From Streptomyces sp. GQFP (GTDB lineage: Bacteria > Actinomycetota > Actinomycetes > Streptomycetales > Streptomycetaceae): a DNA stretch of 64,000 bases. The notes beneath the pieces were generated by a model that was given only the letters and a program-made list of their open reading frames with translations, did not search any database and had not been told where the DNA came from. The DNA is taken from assembly GCF_021545335.1 (NCBI RefSeq), contig NZ_CP089312.1, positions 806,001 to 870,000 of the forward strand, given 5' to 3'. The position numbers and the translations under genes were made by a program. Shown piece by piece: positions 61,739-64,000 of the stretch. The number at the start of each line of letters is the position of its first letter. Position 1 is the stretch's first letter.

Positions 61739-62497
61739 TCAGTGGCTCGCCAGCGAGGTACCGCCGTCTATCGCGATGGTCTGACCGGTCACCGAGGTCG
61801 ATCGGACGAGCGCGAGCACCTGCTCGGCGATGTCGGCCAGTTGCGCGGTGCGTCCGAGCAGGGACGCCTCGCTGGCGGTGCGCTGTTGTTCGGCGTCCAT
61901 CACACGGTTGGACATTCCGGTGTTCTCGACGACTCCGGGGGAGACGGAGTTGACGGCTACTTCGGGAGCCAGGGCGACGGCCAGGCACCGCGTCAGGTGG
62001 AGGAGCCCGGCCTTGCTGGATGCGTAGGCGATGCTGCTGGCGGCCGGGACGAACCCGCCCGTCGACGCGATGTTGACGATGTGGCCGCCACCCTCGGCCT
62101 TCAGCATCGAGGCGAATCCGCGGGCGAGCAGGAACGGTCCACGCAGGTTCGTCTCCAGGACGCGATCCCAGAGATCCGGGGTCAGGGCGTCAAGATCCTG
62201 GAAGGGGATCGGCGTGTTCCACGCGGCGTTGTTGACGAGGATGTCCAACCGGCCGTGCCGGGCTCTCACCTTGCCCACGCAGTCCTCGATCGAGGCCGAC
62301 GACCGCTGGTCGAGCTCGACGAGATCGGCGCACTGGCCCGCCTCGACGAGTTCGCCCGCTGCCTTCTCGGCTCCGTCCTGCGCCCCGTAGTAGCCGGCGA
62401 TCACCGCTGCGCCCGCTTCGGTCAACCGTTGTGCGACAGCTCTGCCGATGCCACCGGACGCACCGGTGACGAGGGCGACCCTTCCCACCAGATCCAT
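61739..62497 (-). CDS. SDR family oxidoreductase
   Basis: A 252-residue classical short-chain dehydrogenase. The cofactor motif is VTGASGGIGRAVAQRL, NNAA is in ILVNNAAWNTP, and the catalytic Tyr-x3-Lys is in IAYASSKAG. It starts seven bases after the monooxygenase stop. In aromatic degradation such enzymes often rearomatise dihydrodiols or oxidise side-chain alcohols. The precise reaction is unknown. Confidence 0.9.
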   Translation of the reverse strand: MDLVGRVALVTGASGGIGRAVAQRLTEAGAAVIAGYYGAQDGAEKAAGELVEAGQCADLVELDQRSSASIEDCVGKVRARHGRLDILVNNAAWNTPIPFQDLDALTPDLWDRVLETNLRGPFLLARGFASMLKAEGGGHIVNIASTGGFVPAASSIAYASSKAGLLHLTRCLAVALAPEVAVNSVSPGVVENTGMSNRVMDAEQQRTASEASLLGRTAQLADIAEQVLALVRSTSVTGQTIAIDGGTSLASH

Positions 62498-62504
62498 GTC
62501 GGCC

Positions 62505-63764
62505 TCAGACCAGACAGCCGAGGTGTTCCTTGGTGAACGGCGGGTCGAGCGGGGCCCCGAACAGCGTGGTGGCGTACAGACCGGCCCAGTTCTCGTAGAC
62601 CGCGTAGGGGTGGTTGCGCATCCCCATCAGGCCGCGCATGTAGTGCTGGAACAGCTTGTCGCTGCCCAGTACGGCGCCGCCGCCGATCTCGAAGACCTTG
62701 GTCACCGCGCCGAGACACTGTCCGACGGCGTAGGAGGCCTCGAACCGGGCCTGGGCGCGCTTCTCGTTGGAGACGGGCACGCCCGCGAGGACATCGGCGT
62801 GGATGGAGTCCCAGGTGCGCGGGATACGCGCCCGTGCGTCCTTGACCAGGGTCATGGCTTCGGCCAGACGGATGTGAACGGCCGAGTTCTGCGCGGCCAC
62901 CGTGCCGAGCAGGGCGGACGCGCGGCGCCTGTTGTCGTCGATGAAGGCGTCGAGGGCTCCGACCGCGGCACCGATCGCGGGCGAGGCGATGTTGTAGGCC
63001 CACATCGACAGCCAGGGGAGCTCGAAGATCGGGCTGGTGTTGACGGCCTTGCCCGGCTCGTTGCCGTGGTAGACGTCGTCGACGGTCTGTGTGCGGTACT
63101 CCGGGACGACGGCGTCGACCGTGACGTCCTTGCTTCCGGACCCCTGGAGGCCCGCGACCCGCCAGCTGTCCTGGTCGATCTCGTAGTCGGCCGCCGGCAC
63201 CAGGAAGACCCGGTACTCATGACCGTCGCCCTCGTCCGGGATGATGCCCGCGAGGCAGATCCACTGGGCGTGGTCGACACCGCTGAGGAACTTCCACCGC
63301 CCCGTGAGCCGGAAGCCGTCGCCGACGCGTTCCACCTTGCCGGTGGGCGCGAAGGACGACGCCACCCGGGCGTCCGGGTTCTCGCCCCAGACGTCCTGCT
63401 GGGCCTGCTGGGAGTACAGACCGATGTACCAGGAATGTCCTCCGAGGATCCCGCCGACCCAGCCGCTGGAGGGGCAGGCCGAACCGAGCCGGACGAGCGC
63501 CTCCTCCCAGGTCGACGGGTCGATCTCGAGTCCGCCCCACTGCCTCGGCTGCATCGCGCGGAATATGCCCGCGTCCGTCATCGCCTGGATGTTCTCGTCG
63601 GGCGCGCGCCGGATCTCGTCGGCCTTGAAGGTGTTTTCCCTCAGGAGGGGCAGGATGGCGTCGACGCGCTCCAGGAAGCGAGCGGAGTCGCCGAGCGGCT
63701 GGCGGGCATCGGCCTCGACGGTCTGCGGTGGCTGGATTGCATCGGCTTGGGCGAGTCGTGACAT
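62505..63764 (-). CDS. Flavin-dependent monooxygenase, acyl-CoA dehydrogenase fold (HsaA-like)
   Basis: A 419-residue acyl-CoA-dehydrogenase-like protein. The text CPSSGWVGGILGGHSWYIGLY, ASSFAPTGKVERVGDGFRLTG and FLSGVDHAQWICLAG is typical of two-component FMNH2/FADH2-dependent phenol hydroxylases such as HsaA and DszC relatives. It would hydroxylate a phenol to a catechol using reduced flavin from the reductase at 59264. It is the first gene of the operon; its promoter lies in the 236 bp to the right edge. Confidence 0.88.
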   Translation of the reverse strand: MSRLAQADAIQPPQTVEADARQPLGDSARFLERVDAILPLLRENTFKADEIRRAPDENIQAMTDAGIFRAMQPRQWGGLEIDPSTWEEALVRLGSACPSSGWVGGILGGHSWYIGLYSQQAQQDVWGENPDARVASSFAPTGKVERVGDGFRLTGRWKFLSGVDHAQWICLAGIIPDEGDGHEYRVFLVPAADYEIDQDSWRVAGLQGSGSKDVTVDAVVPEYRTQTVDDVYHGNEPGKAVNTSPIFELPWLSMWAYNIASPAIGAAVGALDAFIDDNRRRASALLGTVAAQNSAVHIRLAEAMTLVKDARARIPRTWDSIHADVLAGVPVSNEKRAQARFEASYAVGQCLGAVTKVFEIGGGAVLGSDKLFQHYMRGLMGMRNHPYAVYENWAGLYATTLFGAPLDPPFTKEHLGCLV

Positions 63765-64000
63765 CGTCGTCTCTTCTCAGTTGCTGACGTTTGATCCTTT
63801 TGTGAGCCCTCCCGGGGTATCGCCGGGCTGGCTACGCGCAGGTTAACAATCCTGCACACACGATTCAAGAGTTTTGCATCCCGAGGTATCTGAGCAGCGA
63901 TTATGACTGCATGATCTGCGATATCTACGCTGATCAGAGGGGTCAACCCCCAAAACGACTGCTGGGGAGGGACGCGATTCCTCTATCCTGGCTGCAGGAT
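63765..64000 (-). promoter_or_regulatory. Promoter region of the ring-cleavage operon
   Basis: A relatively AT-rich stretch that holds no convincing gene. Two palindromes are visible: GGGGTCAACCCC at 63939-63950, and ATCCTG-N4-CAGGAT at 63985-64000 on the window edge. Another ATCCTG half lies near 63849. They are candidate regulator sites; the regulator gene presumably lies beyond the window. Confidence 0.45.

Overview
The window reads as chromosomal DNA of a Streptomyces-like actinomycete. Evidence: very high GC with strong third-position bias, GTG and TTG starts, ATGA/GTGA start-stop overlaps, many ROK/LacI/IclR/TetR regulators, sugar ABC importers without their own ATPase, a conservon-type GTPase, and one rare TTA leucine codon inside a regulator. 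Most of it is an accessory carbohydrate region. No rRNA, tRNA, CRISPR array or intact insertion sequence was seen.

Layout. (1) 1-8.4 kb: a sugar ABC importer (permease cut by the window edge, Tat lipoprotein binding protein) diverges from a ROK regulator that leads an operon of GH51 arabinofuranosidase, aldo/keto reductase and GH31 glycosidase. This looks like use of arabinose- and xylose-decorated plant glycans. (2) 8.5-17.5 kb, minus strand: eight genes led by their own LacI regulator. They encode a 2-hydroxyacid dehydrogenase, mannonate dehydratase, mannonate/fructuronate oxidoreductase, zinc polyol/aldonate dehydrogenase, MFS transporter, KDPG aldolase and KDG kinase. Together they form a lower hexuronate route to pyruvate and glyceraldehyde-3-phosphate, but no uronate isomerase is present. 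(3) 17.7-23.2 kb: two more LacI regulators and a GH36 alpha-galactosidase, then a 0.6-kb GC-rich composite tandem repeat. (4) 23.2-33.2 kb: a 2-hydroxyacid dehydrogenase diverges from a second importer operon that also encodes a 978-residue exported protein of unknown function, a GH43 glycosidase and an alpha/beta hydrolase. (5) 33.2-37.5 kb: TetR-controlled oxidoreductase and DoxX genes, a serine hydrolase and an SDR.

(6) 37.6-44.4 kb: an aldarate (glucarate, galactarate) module with two enolase-superfamily dehydratases, an RraA/HMG-aldolase-like protein, a SnoaL-like protein, an FAH-fold protein and an MFS importer around an IclR regulator. A shared 12-bp motif lies in all three promoter regions. 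(7) 44.4-48.4 kb: a DUF3068 membrane protein and a decayed stretch with an acyl-CoA dehydrogenase fragment, a broken DUF742 gene and an intact CvnD-like GTPase. (8) 48.4-57.5 kb: a polysaccharide deacetylase lipoprotein, a 1240-residue HTH-STAND NTPase-WD40 protein and a divergent subtilisin-like exoprotease. (9) 57.5-63.8 kb, minus strand: a six-gene aromatic ring-cleavage operon with flavin monooxygenase, SDR, dienelactone-hydrolase-like enzyme, extradiol dioxygenase, flavin reductase and acyl-CoA ligase.

The most useful new observations are regulatory: matched operator-like palindromes for the ROK, LacI, TetR and IclR regulators, and the TTA codon in the ROK gene. Also notable are the composite minisatellite, the uncharacterised exported protein, and the STAND-WD40/protease gene pair.
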